From contig NZ_BRXS01000003.1 of NCBI RefSeq assembly GCF_030159095.1, positions 620,001 to 684,000 on the forward strand: a stretch of DNA of 64,000 nucleotides. The letters are read 5' to 3'. This DNA is from Roseisolibacter agri (lineage in GTDB: Bacteria; Gemmatimonadota; Gemmatimonadetes; Gemmatimonadales; Gemmatimonadaceae). A program made the position numbers and the translations under genes. Every line of letters starts with the position of its first letter. Position 1 is the first letter of the stretch. The notes beneath the pieces are model-generated. The model did not search any database and was not told where the DNA came from. It saw only the letters and a list, made by a program, of their open reading frames with translations. Of the stretch, positions 43,408 to 52,128 are shown piece by piece.

Positions 43408-44928
43408 CTACCGCTCCAATCGGAAGCCCGGCACGACGCCCGGCCGCGCGGCGGTCTCGGACACGGCCCATCCGGTCGCGTACATCCACTTCGCCACGCG
43501 CGCGAGCTTCGCGACGTCGATCCGCTCGGGCGCGTCGCGCGGCGTGTGGTAGTCGGCGTGGAGCAGCGTCGTGAAGAAGATCGACGGGATCCCCGCGCGC
43601 GCGTACGGCACGTGGTCGCTGCGGAAGTACCACCCTTCCGGGTGCGACGCGCGGTCCCAGCTCGAGTCGATCGCGAAGCCCGCGACGCGCCGGTTGGCCG
43701 AGAGCGCGGCGTCCACCAGCGCGTTCGAGTTGCGGTGCGGCGGCTGGGAGCCGAGCAGCGCCGCGCTGTCGGGGTGGTTGCGGCCGATCATGTCGGCGTT
43801 GAGCACCGCGACGATCGACGCGCGCGGCACCGTGGGCTTCCACGCGTACCAGCGCGATCCCAGCAGCCCGCGCTCCTCGGCCCCGTGCCAGACGAAGAGG
43901 GCCGAGCGACGGCCCGGCGCGCGCGTCCAGGCGCGGGCGATGGCGAGCATGCCGACGCTCACCGACGCGTTGTCGTCGGCGCCGTTCCAGATCGAGTCGC
44001 CCTCCACCGGCTGCCGCACGCCGTCGTGGTCGTGGTGGCCGCTGAACAGCACGTGCTCCGTGCGCGCCACCGAGTCGCGCCCCGGCGCCACCGCGACGAC
44101 GTTGACGCTCGGGTAGACGAAGCTCTCCGCGCGCAGGTTGAGCGTCAGCCGCCGCGCCGTGCGCACGCGCGCGAGCTGCGAGGCGCGCACCCACACCGCG
44201 GGGATGCGCGCCGTCGGTCGCGCCGTGCCGGCCGAGTCGACGTTGTAGGTGCCGCGCCGCAGCTGCGGCAGCATCGACGCGAACGCGCCGTCGGTGGAGT
44301 CGTCGGCCACCAGCACCACCGCCGACGCGCCCGCGTCCGCGAGCGTCGCGATGCGCTCGTTCAGCGCCGCGCGCGCGTAGCGCCACGCGCGCAGCGAGAT
44401 CCACGACACCGGCGGGCGCGCCGGCGCGACCAGCCGCGCGGCGACGGCCATCCCGCGCAGGTCGAGCCTCCGCAGCGAGTCGCCGCTCGCGGTGCCGATC
44501 CAGATCATCGGCACCTGGCTCAGCGCCGCGTCCACCGGCGCGACGATCGCCGCCTCGTCCCACGCCTCCAGCGGCGTGCCGTCGAGCACCACGCGCGCGC
44601 CGTCGGCGGTGCGCAGCCGGCGCATGGGGAAGAACTGGAAGTACGTGCCGTCGTCGCCGGCGGGACGGAGGCCGATCTCGCGCGCGCGGTCGGCGACCCA
44701 CGCGGCGGCGCGCATCTCGTCCAGCGTGCCCGCCTCGCGCCCGCGCATCGAGTCGCCCGCGAGCGTGAACAGGTCGCGCCGCAGCGTCGCGGTGTCGATC
44801 GCCGCCAGCGCGGGCGGCACGTCGGGGCCGCCGTACACGGGTGCCGCGGGCGTACGCGCGGGGAGGAGCTGACAGCCGGCGAGGACGAGCGCGGCGGAGG
44901 AGAGGGCGATGAAGCGAGGACGACGCAC
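43408..44928 (-). CDS. M28 family metallopeptidase, lipoprotein
   Basis: A 506-residue secreted zinc aminopeptidase. The signal is a lipoprotein type (ALSSAALVLAGC, from a GTG at 44928). Metal ligands are in order: His/Asp of SGHHDHDG, Asp of NGADDNASVSVG, Glu-Glu of GAEERGLLGS, Asp of LNADMIGRN and the last His of YHTPRDAPERID. A PA-like insert (~150-280) with TLADAGASAVVLV lies before the catalytic part. The GNAT gene precedes it on the same strand by 26 bases, so the two may be in one transcript. Possible role in nutrient peptide turnover. Confidence 0.9.
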   Translation of the reverse strand: MRRPRFIALSSAALVLAGCQLLPARTPAAPVYGGPDVPPALAAIDTATLRRDLFTLAGDSMRGREAGTLDEMRAAAWVADRAREIGLRPAGDDGTYFQFFPMRRLRTADGARVVLDGTPLEAWDEAAIVAPVDAALSQVPMIWIGTASGDSLRRLDLRGMAVAARLVAPARPPVSWISLRAWRYARAALNERIATLADAGASAVVLVADDSTDGAFASMLPQLRRGTYNVDSAGTARPTARIPAVWVRASQLARVRTARRLTLNLRAESFVYPSVNVVAVAPGRDSVARTEHVLFSGHHDHDGVRQPVEGDSIWNGADDNASVSVGMLAIARAWTRAPGRRSALFVWHGAEERGLLGSRWYAWKPTVPRASIVAVLNADMIGRNHPDSAALLGSQPPHRNSNALVDAALSANRRVAGFAIDSSWDRASHPEGWYFRSDHVPYARAGIPSIFFTTLLHADYHTPRDAPERIDVAKLARVAKWMYATGWAVSETAARPGVVPGFRLER

Positions 44929-44954
44929 GACGATGCGGAGCAGCGGGAAGTGGG

Positions 44955-45467
44955 TCAGCGCACCGGCGTTCCCGCCCAGCGCATCTCGTTGGTGCCGACG
45001 AAGCCGAGGCGCTCGTAGAGCGGCCGGCCCTCGTCGGAGGCGTGCAGGATGACGCTCGACAGCCCGCGCGTCTCCGCCCACGCCAGCAGCGCGCGCATCA
45101 CCCGCTCGGCCAGGCCGCGCCGGCGGTAGGCCGGCTCGGTGTAGACGTTGATGACGAGCCCCTGCTCGCCGTGGCGGATCGCGCGGCCGCCGTCGACGGG
45201 AAACGGGAGCTGCTCGCGCAGGACGACGCCCGCGCCCGCGACGACGACGTGCGGCCGGTCGGCGTACGCGAGCAGCCAGCCGTGGTAGCGGTCCTCGCGC
45301 ATCAGCCGCGCCAGCGCGGGCGCGGTCGCCTGGACCATCGCGTCGAAGGTGTCGGCCTGCAGGCGCCCCATGTCGCGCCACATGCACGCCCGGTGGCGCG
45401 CGACCAGCAGCGCGTCGTCGGGCGTGGCGACGCGGAGGGCGAAGACGTCGGGGGTCGGATCGGCCAT
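44955..45467 (-). CDS. GNAT N-acetyltransferase
   Basis: A 170-residue acetyltransferase. The acetyl-CoA loop is YTEPAYRRRGLAERVMRALL, preceded by the beta strand QGLVINVYTE, and the C-terminal strand/helix is SSVILHASDEGRPLYERLGFV. The N-terminal part (RVATPDDALLVARHRACMWRDMG) has the typical first helix. The substrate is unknown. It lies just upstream of the M28 peptidase. Confidence 0.88.
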   Translation of the reverse strand: MADPTPDVFALRVATPDDALLVARHRACMWRDMGRLQADTFDAMVQATAPALARLMREDRYHGWLLAYADRPHVVVAGAGVVLREQLPFPVDGGRAIRHGEQGLVINVYTEPAYRRRGLAERVMRALLAWAETRGLSSVILHASDEGRPLYERLGFVGTNEMRWAGTPVR

Positions 45468-45539
45468 GGGACAAAGCTAAGGCGGCGTGCAACGCGCTGC
45501 GTGCACGGCCGCTCGGGACGCGTCGTCGCGCCGCGGAGA

Positions 45540-45895
45540 TGGGGCCTGTTGGGGGGGGGTGCGGAGCCTTCGGATCGGAACGGATCGAACGGATCGCTCC
45601 GCTCGGGGCACCGGACGTCGCCGCCACGCGGCGCGATCCGGAGCATCCGCTCAGATCCGGAGCATCCGCGTCCTCCCCAATAGGAACAGCGGTCCAGCGC
45701 GCGGGACCCGAACGACGACTGCAGCAAGGATGAAAGTCCGAGAAGATCGGATAACGACCGATGGCTCCGATGGAGTGCGAAGATGATCGCACCACACGGA
45801 GCCATCCGTCGTCATCAGATCTGGTCCGATCTCATCCTTGCTGCCGTTGCCGTTCGGGTCCGGCGCGCCGGTGCAGGCCACGCCGCACGCGGCAC
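45540..45895. repeat. Long-palindrome repeat family 1, copy D (most complete)
   Basis: The second hairpin has arms of about 65 bases: GACCCGAACG...GCAGCAAGGATGA...CGATGGCTCCG pairs with the complement of CACACGGAGCCATCCGTCG...TCATCCTTGCTGCCGTTGCC...CGTTCGGGTC. The first hairpin lies at 45550-45690. Between two co-directional genes (GNAT start 45467, M14 stop 45916). No gene is seen in the gap. Confidence 0.85.
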
Positions 45896-45915
45896 GCAGC
45901 CGAGCAGATCGGGGT

Positions 45916-48591
45916 CTAGAACGTCGATCCCAGGAAGACCGCGTTCCCGAACAGCGGCAGCAGCCCGCGCCACTGGTCGCGCATGTTCGGGTCGCCGGCG
46001 AAGCCGATCACGCGGCCCTGGCCCACGCGCTCCGTCCACAGCCACGGCGCGCCGCCGATGCGGGCGGCCGACTCGGGCCAGAAGAAGCCCGCGATGCGCA
46101 CGCGCGCGGCCGGCGCGTGGCGCGCCACCAGCTCGCCCGGTCGCACGTCGCGCGGCACCGTGTACACCGTCGCACCGTTGGCCAGCACCGGGAACTCGCG
46201 GTCCTCCACGCCGGCCAGCAGCGGCGACAGCGAGTCGCCGAGCACGCGCACCGCGGCGCCCGGGATGCGCGGCGGCAGCGGCGCGCCCGGCTCGCCGTCG
46301 GCGCGCGTGCTGTCGCGACGCGCGCGCAGCCGCGAGAGCCCCGTGCGCTCCGTCGCCAGCCACGCCGTCGCCTCGTCGAGCGTGATCAGCACGCCGCCCG
46401 CGCGCACCCACTGCTGCACCCGCTCGCGCCCCGCGTCGCCCAGCACGCGGTCCAGCGCGCCCGCCGACGTCGAGGGCACCACCAGCACGTCGAAGCGCGA
46501 CAGCGCGCCGCCCGACACCGCGCCGCCGTCGATCGGCGTCGTCGGGTAGCGCAGACGCTGGTCGAACGCGTACCACGCCCACCCGAACGACTGGCCGCCG
46601 ACGCCGTCGCCCGCGAGCATCGCGACGCGCGGCGTGCGCACCGGGACCACGCTGCCCGAACCGAGGTCCGTGCCCGTCGTCACCAGGCCGGTGGAGAGGG
46701 GCGCGACCTGCGCGCCGGCCTCCTGCGCGCGGCGCGCCACCTTCGCGTGCACGCCGCTGTCGTTCGCGGCGCTGCGCACCAGGAAGGCGCCGCGCGGGAA
46801 GCGCGCGCCGCCCACGCTGAACGCGTTCGGCGCGAACCAGACGCGCACGCTGTCCGCGAGCAACGCGCCGAGCAGGCGCAGCGACGCCTCACTGCCGGGC
46901 GCGAAGGCGTAGCCGTAGCTGCCGCGCGCCGGCGCGCCCTCGCCCGCGAAGCGCGGCGCGACCGTGACGACCTCCGACGCGACCGGGCCACGCGTCGCCC
47001 ACGCGCGCACGCGCCACGTGTACGGCAGCGCCCACGCGGTCACGTCGTAGAACCGGTCGAGCTGCCCCGTGCGGCGGCTCTCGAACTCCTCCTTCACGAA
47101 CGACGAGTCGAGCACCGCCTCCGGCTCCAGCAGCGCGCGCGCCATGCGGCCCTGCGGCTGCGCGAGGTCCACCACGTACGCGCCCACCGGCACGCTCACC
47201 GCGCCCGGGCCGCCGCTCCACAGCGGCGTCGCGTCGGCGAGCGTGGTCGCGGCGCGCGTCTGCCGCACCTCGATGCCGTTCGCCATCAGCTGCGCGGCCA
47301 GCGAGTCGGCGCGCCCCTGCTGGTCGCGCGGGATGACGACGCTGCGGATCGTCGTCAGCCCCGTGCCCACGCCGCCGCGCACCGCGTCGGTGATCGCGCT
47401 CAGGCGCGACTCCGCGAAGTCGTGCACGCGCGCCGCGCGCGTGGCGGCCGCCGTCTTCAGCGTCGCCCACGCGGCCGCGTAGTGGTGCGAGGCGGCATCG
47501 GTCAGCGTGAGGATCGTGCCGTCCGTGCGGCGGATCGCGCCGCCCGCGCTCGACGCCTGCTCGTACGTCATGCCCACCGCGCCCGCGAGCAGCGGCCAGC
47601 TCTCGCCGAAGCCCGGATAGAACTCGTCGTAGCGCTCGCGGCGGAAGTACGCCCACCCCTTCGCGTCGAAGGCGGCGGCATTGCCGGCGGCGAACGCGTT
47701 CCAGCCGTTCACCGCGAGCGGCGGCATCATCTTGTGCACCGGATCCGCCGGCGGCGGGAAGTAGTACGTGCTGTTGGTGCCCATCTCGTGCAGGTCCGCG
47801 GCGACGTGCGGCATCCACGCCAGCATCGTCGCCACGCGCGCCCGCGTCTCGGGGTGCGACTGCGTGTACCAGTCGCGGTTGAGATCGAAGTAGTAGTGGC
47901 TCCCGCGCGGCCCGGGCCACGAGCCGCTGTGGATCGTCGCGGCGGGATCGACCGGCGCGCCGAAGGCGGAGCGCTTGCGCATCACGTCCTGCGCGTGGCG
48001 CTCGTGGCCGTCCGGGTTCTGCAGCGGGTCGAGCAGCACGACGGTGCTGTCGAGGATTGCGCGCGTCTCCGCGTCGCGCCCCGCCGCGAGGCGATACAGG
48101 ACGCCCATCCCCGCCTCGGCGCCCGACGCCTCGTTGCCGTGCACGGTGAAGCCGAGCCAGACGATCGCGGGCAGCCGCTTCTCCAGCGCCGCGCGGTCGG
48201 CCGCGCTCAGCAGCCGCGGATCCTGCATGCGGCGCGCGTCGGCCTGGATCTCGTCCAGCCGGCGGCGGTTCGTCTCGCTCGCGACGACGACGCGCAGCAC
48301 CTCGCGCCCCTCGAACGTGCGGCCGACGGTGTCGAGGCGCACGCGCCCCGGTGCCGCGAGCGCGACGCGCTCGACGTAGCGCGCGAGCAGGTGGTGCGGC
48401 GTGAACCGCTCGCCCAGCGGGTAGCCGAGCACGGACTGCGGCGTGGGGACGGCGGGATCGTAGGCGACGCCATCGTTCGGGGCGAGCGCGTGCTGTGCGT
48501 TCGCGAGGGCGGGCGCCGATGCGGCGAGCGCCGCCGTGGTCGCGAGGACGGTGAGCGCCGGGCGCCGAGCGCGGAGAGATCCTTGGGTCAT
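45916..48591 (-). CDS. M14-family carboxypeptidase-like protein, second of a tandem pair
   Basis: A 891-residue secreted protein (signal AALAASAPALANAQ). The N-terminal ~400 residues are an M14 zinc carboxypeptidase domain: HHLLARYVERVA at the start, the zinc HxxE of GFTVHGNEASG, the arginine/asparagine site LDPLQNPDGHERHAQD, FDLNRDWYTQSHPETR and the HEMG histidine (VAADLHEMGTNS). The C-terminal half has repeated beta strands and a ThuA/GATase-like segment (SRFDVLVVPSTSAGALDRV, WVRAGGVLITLDEATAWL), ending in a glycine-rich RVIGFAGDPNMRDQWRG block. The start ATG overlaps the TGA of the upstream paralogue by one base. The function is probably peptide or cell-wall fragment hydrolysis. Confidence 0.88.
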   Translation of the reverse strand: MTQGSLRARRPALTVLATTAALAASAPALANAQHALAPNDGVAYDPAVPTPQSVLGYPLGERFTPHHLLARYVERVALAAPGRVRLDTVGRTFEGREVLRVVVASETNRRRLDEIQADARRMQDPRLLSAADRAALEKRLPAIVWLGFTVHGNEASGAEAGMGVLYRLAAGRDAETRAILDSTVVLLDPLQNPDGHERHAQDVMRKRSAFGAPVDPAATIHSGSWPGPRGSHYYFDLNRDWYTQSHPETRARVATMLAWMPHVAADLHEMGTNSTYYFPPPADPVHKMMPPLAVNGWNAFAAGNAAAFDAKGWAYFRRERYDEFYPGFGESWPLLAGAVGMTYEQASSAGGAIRRTDGTILTLTDAASHHYAAAWATLKTAAATRAARVHDFAESRLSAITDAVRGGVGTGLTTIRSVVIPRDQQGRADSLAAQLMANGIEVRQTRAATTLADATPLWSGGPGAVSVPVGAYVVDLAQPQGRMARALLEPEAVLDSSFVKEEFESRRTGQLDRFYDVTAWALPYTWRVRAWATRGPVASEVVTVAPRFAGEGAPARGSYGYAFAPGSEASLRLLGALLADSVRVWFAPNAFSVGGARFPRGAFLVRSAANDSGVHAKVARRAQEAGAQVAPLSTGLVTTGTDLGSGSVVPVRTPRVAMLAGDGVGGQSFGWAWYAFDQRLRYPTTPIDGGAVSGGALSRFDVLVVPSTSAGALDRVLGDAGRERVQQWVRAGGVLITLDEATAWLATERTGLSRLRARRDSTRADGEPGAPLPPRIPGAAVRVLGDSLSPLLAGVEDREFPVLANGATVYTVPRDVRPGELVARHAPAARVRIAGFFWPESAARIGGAPWLWTERVGQGRVIGFAGDPNMRDQWRGLLPLFGNAVFLGSTF

Positions 48592-51233
48592 CAGAACGTG
48601 TTGCCGAGGAAGAGCGCGTTGCCGAAGATCGGCAGGAGGCCGCGCCAGAGGTCGCGGAAGTTCGGGTCGCCCGCGAAGGCGATCAGGCGGCCCTGGCCGA
48701 GCCGCTCGGTCCAGAGCCAGGGCGAGCCCGCGAGGCGCGCGGGCATCTCGGGCCAGAGGTAGCCGGCGAGCCGCAGCCGGTCGACGGGCGCGTGGCGCAG
48801 CACGACCTCGCCCGGGCGCAGGTCGCGCGGCGCCTGGAAGACGTCGTCGGCGTCCATCATCACCGCCAGCTCGCGCTCGTCGACGCCGGCGAGCAGCGGC
48901 GACAGCGGATCGCCGAGCACGCGCACCGCGGCGCCGGGAACATCGACCGGCAGCGGCGCGCCAGGCTCGGCGCCCGGCGTGCGCGAGGTGTCGCGGCGCA
49001 TCTTCAGCCGCGCCCACGACTGCCCGGTGAGCCACGCGCTCCCGGTGCCGAGCGTGACCAGCGTGCCGCCGCCGCGCACCCAGTCGGCGATCCGTGCGCG
49101 CCCGCCGTCGCCGAGCTGGCGGTCGAGCGCCGCCGCCTGCACCGACGGCACGACGAGCACGTCGAACTGCGACAGCGCGCTGCCCGCGAGCGCGTCGGCG
49201 CCGATCGCGGTGGACGGATACGCGACGCGCTGGTCGAGCGCGAACCACGCGAAGCCGAACGACGTGCCGTTCACCGGCGCGCCGCCCAGGAGCGCGATGC
49301 GCGGCGCGCGCACGGGCACCACCGAGCCGCTGCCGAGGTCCGTGCCCGCGTCCACGAGCCCCGTGGAGAGCGCGGCGACCGTAGCGCCGCTCTCCGCCGC
49401 GCGGCGCGCGACCTTGGTGTGCACGGTGGAGTCGTTCGCGCCCACGCGCACGATGAACGCGCCGCGCGGGAAGTCGGCATTGCCCACACGGAAGCTCCGC
49501 GGCGCGTGCCACACGCGCACGCTGTCGGCGAGCACGCCGGCCAGCCAGCGCAGCGACGCCTCGCTCCCCGGCGCGACGGCGTACGCGTACGAGGCTCTGG
49601 TCGGTGCCGCACCGACCGCGGGTCCCATGAGCGTCTCCGGCGCCACGACCTCCGCGCCCGCGACCGCGGCGGACGTCGTCCACGCGCGCACGCGCCACGC
49701 GTACGGCAGCGTCCACGCGGTGACGTCGTAGAAGCGCGACGACTGGCCGCTGCGGCGTCGCTCGAGCTCTCCACGAATGAACGTCGAGTCGAGCACCGCG
49801 TCGGGCTCCAGCAGCGCGCGCGCGAGGCGGCCCTGCGGCTGCGCGAGATCGACGATCCATGCGCCGCGCGCGAAGCGCGGCGTGCCGGGCGCGTTGCCCG
49901 TGTACGCCGTCGCGCCCGCGAGCGCCGGCGCGCCCGCCGTGCGGCGCAGCACGATCGCGTTGCGCGCCAGCAGCGCCGCCAGCGAGTCGGCACGGCCGTC
50001 GGCGTCGCGCTCCAGGATCACCGCGCGCATCCCGCCGCGCGTCGCGTCGCGCGGGGCCGTCGCGCGCGTCTCGGCGTAGTCCGCCACCCGCTCGGTGCGG
50101 CGCTGCGCCGTCGTGAGCGTCGTCGCCCACGCGGCCGTGTAGTGGTGGCGCGCCGCCTCGTGCAGCGTCATCACCGTGCCGTCGGTGCGGCGGATCGCGC
50201 CGGCGCCGCTCGACGCCTGCTCGAACGTCATCCCCGTCGCGCCGGTGAGGATCGGCCACGACACGCCGTAGCCGGGATAGAACTCGTCGTAGCCCTCGCG
50301 CCGGAAGTACGCCCACCCGTGCCGGTCGAACGCGGCGCCGTTGGCGGCGGCGTAGACGTCCCACCACTTCACCACGCTCGCCGGGACGTTCTGGTTCATC
50401 GGCTCCATCGGCGGCGCGAAGAAGTAGGAGCTGTTGCTCCCCATCTCGTGCAGGTCCACCGCGACGTGCGGCATCCACCCGAGGAAGCCGGCGATGCGCG
50501 CCCGCGTCTCGGGGTGCGACTGGATGAACCAGTCGCGATTGAGGTCGAAGTAGTAGTGGCTCCCGCGCGCGCCCGGCCAGCTGCCCTGCTGCGCGAGCGC
50601 GCCCGGCACGCCCGTGACGCCGAACGCGCCACGCCCGCGCATCACGTCCTGCGCGTGGCGCTCGTGGCCGTCGGGGTTCTGCGCGGGATCGATGAGCACC
50701 ACCGTGCTGTCGAGGATCGCCTGCGTCTCGGCGTCGCGGCCGGCGGCCAGCTGGTAGAGCATCGCGATGCCCGCCTCGACGCCCGAGGCCTCGTTGCCGT
50801 GCACCGAGTAGCCGAGCCAGACGACGGCCGGCGTGCGCGCGACCAGCGCGCGGCGCTCGTCGGCGGAGAGCGTGGCGGGATCGGCCAGGCGGCGCGCGTC
50901 GGCGCGGATGGCGGCCAGCCGCTGCGCGTTGGCGGCGCTCGTGACCGCGACCAGCGGCACCTCGCGCCCCTCGGCCGTCCGGCCGAGCGTGTCGACCTTC
51001 ACGCGCGGGCTGGCCTGCGCCACGCGCTCGACGTAGCGCATCAGCAGGTGGTGCGGCGTGAACCGCTCGCCGACGTCGTAGCCGAGCACCGCGCGCGGCG
51101 TGGGGATGGCGGGATCGTAGGCGGCGGCGGGCGCGGGAGCGAGCGCGTGCTGCGCGGCGGCGGGCCCGGCGAGGGTGAGGGCCGCGGTGGCGGCGAGTGC
51201 GCGCGAGGAGAGCGGGCGGAGTCGTGGGGGCAT
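48591..51233 (-). CDS. M14-family carboxypeptidase-like protein, first of a tandem pair
   Basis: A 880-residue paralogue of the downstream gene, with the same domain order. It has a signal peptide (ALAATAALTLAGPAAAQ), M14 motifs YSVHGNEASGVEAG, IDPAQNPDGHERHAQD and VAVDLHEMGSNSSYF, and the C-terminal LSQFDVLVVPSVQAAALDRQ and LIAFAGDPNFRDLWRG blocks. Most of the length aligns without gaps, so the pair is a tandem duplication that has since diverged. The stop TGA and the next ATG share one A (TGATG), so both are made from one message by coupled translation. Divergent from the deacetylase gene across a GAGCGTC-type inverted repeat. Confidence 0.88.
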   Translation of the reverse strand: MPPRLRPLSSRALAATAALTLAGPAAAQHALAPAPAAAYDPAIPTPRAVLGYDVGERFTPHHLLMRYVERVAQASPRVKVDTLGRTAEGREVPLVAVTSAANAQRLAAIRADARRLADPATLSADERRALVARTPAVVWLGYSVHGNEASGVEAGIAMLYQLAAGRDAETQAILDSTVVLIDPAQNPDGHERHAQDVMRGRGAFGVTGVPGALAQQGSWPGARGSHYYFDLNRDWFIQSHPETRARIAGFLGWMPHVAVDLHEMGSNSSYFFAPPMEPMNQNVPASVVKWWDVYAAANGAAFDRHGWAYFRREGYDEFYPGYGVSWPILTGATGMTFEQASSGAGAIRRTDGTVMTLHEAARHHYTAAWATTLTTAQRRTERVADYAETRATAPRDATRGGMRAVILERDADGRADSLAALLARNAIVLRRTAGAPALAGATAYTGNAPGTPRFARGAWIVDLAQPQGRLARALLEPDAVLDSTFIRGELERRRSGQSSRFYDVTAWTLPYAWRVRAWTTSAAVAGAEVVAPETLMGPAVGAAPTRASYAYAVAPGSEASLRWLAGVLADSVRVWHAPRSFRVGNADFPRGAFIVRVGANDSTVHTKVARRAAESGATVAALSTGLVDAGTDLGSGSVVPVRAPRIALLGGAPVNGTSFGFAWFALDQRVAYPSTAIGADALAGSALSQFDVLVVPSVQAAALDRQLGDGGRARIADWVRGGGTLVTLGTGSAWLTGQSWARLKMRRDTSRTPGAEPGAPLPVDVPGAAVRVLGDPLSPLLAGVDERELAVMMDADDVFQAPRDLRPGEVVLRHAPVDRLRLAGYLWPEMPARLAGSPWLWTERLGQGRLIAFAGDPNFRDLWRGLLPIFGNALFLGNTF

Positions 51234-51235
51234 GC

Positions 51236-51384
51236 GGAGCGTCGAGCGGTGAGCGTCGAGCGTTGAGCGTCGGCGGATGCGACGGCTGCCGGAACCGCCT
51301 AGGATACGTCGTGCACCGCAGGTGCGCTGCCGCCCGGACGGCCCTCGACGCTCGCCGCTCGACGCTCGACGCTCACCGCTCCAC
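51236..51384. repeat. Inverted repeat of AGCGTCGAGCG units in a divergent gap
   Basis: Left arm 51238-51272 (GTCGAGCGGTGAGCGTCGAG) and right arm 51348-51380 (CTCGACGCTCACCGCTC) consist of the same unit in opposite directions. The deacetylase ATG follows directly at 51385. Promoters, if any, must lie within or between the arms. Confidence 0.7.
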
Positions 51385-52128
51385 ATGCTCGTCTGCTTCT
51401 CCGTCGACTACGAACCCGACTGCCCGCCGTACCGCGCCGACACCTTCCGGGGCGTCGAGGAGGGCACCGCGCCGCTGCTCGCGATGCTGCGCGAGGCGGG
51501 CGCGCCGAGCACGTTCTTCAGCACGGGGGACGTCGCGGCGCGCTACCCCGACGCGATCCGCGCGATCGTGGACGCGGGGCACGAGCTGGGATGCCACGGG
51601 CACACGCACCGCCGATTCGTCGACCTCGCGCCCGACGCGGCGCGCGACGAGATCGTCGCGTCGAGCGCGGTGCTGCGCCGCTTCGCGCCGGTGGACAGCT
51701 TCCGCGCGCCCAACCTCGTCTTCCCCGACGCCTACCTCCCGCTCCTCGAGGAGGCGGGCTACGCGCTCGACTCGTCGCACGCGAAGTACAAGGCCCCCTA
51801 CTGGCGCGACCGGCGGCGGCCGGCGGCCACGCGGCTGACGCGCATCCCCGCGTCCACCACGTCGTCGGTGCTGCGGCTCCCGCGCGCGGTGCGCGAGGCG
51901 TGGCTGGCGCGGCTCGCGAGCCCGGTCGTGCTGTTCGTGCATCCGTGGGAGTTCGTCGACTGGCGCGACACCGACCTGCGCCTCGACTGCCGGTTCGCTA
52001 CCGGCGAGACGGCGCTGCGCCGCGTGCGCGCGGTGCTCGACTTCCTCTCGGCGCGCGGCGCGCGCTTCGTGACGATGCGCGAGGCCGGCGCCGCGGTGCG
52101 CCACCAGGCAGCGGAGGCAGCGGCGTGA
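51385..52128 (+). CDS. Polysaccharide deacetylase (NodB-type)
   Basis: A 247-residue carbohydrate esterase family 4-like enzyme. Motif 1 is FSVDYEPD (catalytic base Asp), motif 2 HELGCHGHTHRRF (zinc His/His), then SFRAPNLVFPD and a C-terminal VVLFVHPWEF strand with a histidine. Without a signal peptide it is likely cytosolic or membrane-associated; such enzymes modify lipid-linked sugars or exopolysaccharide precursors. The start ATG at 51385 fits family length. The next gene overlaps by GTGA, so the two are co-translated. Confidence 0.88.
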   Translation: MLVCFSVDYEPDCPPYRADTFRGVEEGTAPLLAMLREAGAPSTFFSTGDVAARYPDAIRAIVDAGHELGCHGHTHRRFVDLAPDAARDEIVASSAVLRRFAPVDSFRAPNLVFPDAYLPLLEEAGYALDSSHAKYKAPYWRDRRRPAATRLTRIPASTTSSVLRLPRAVREAWLARLASPVVLFVHPWEFVDWRDTDLRLDCRFATGETALRRVRAVLDFLSARGARFVTMREAGAAVRHQAAEAAA

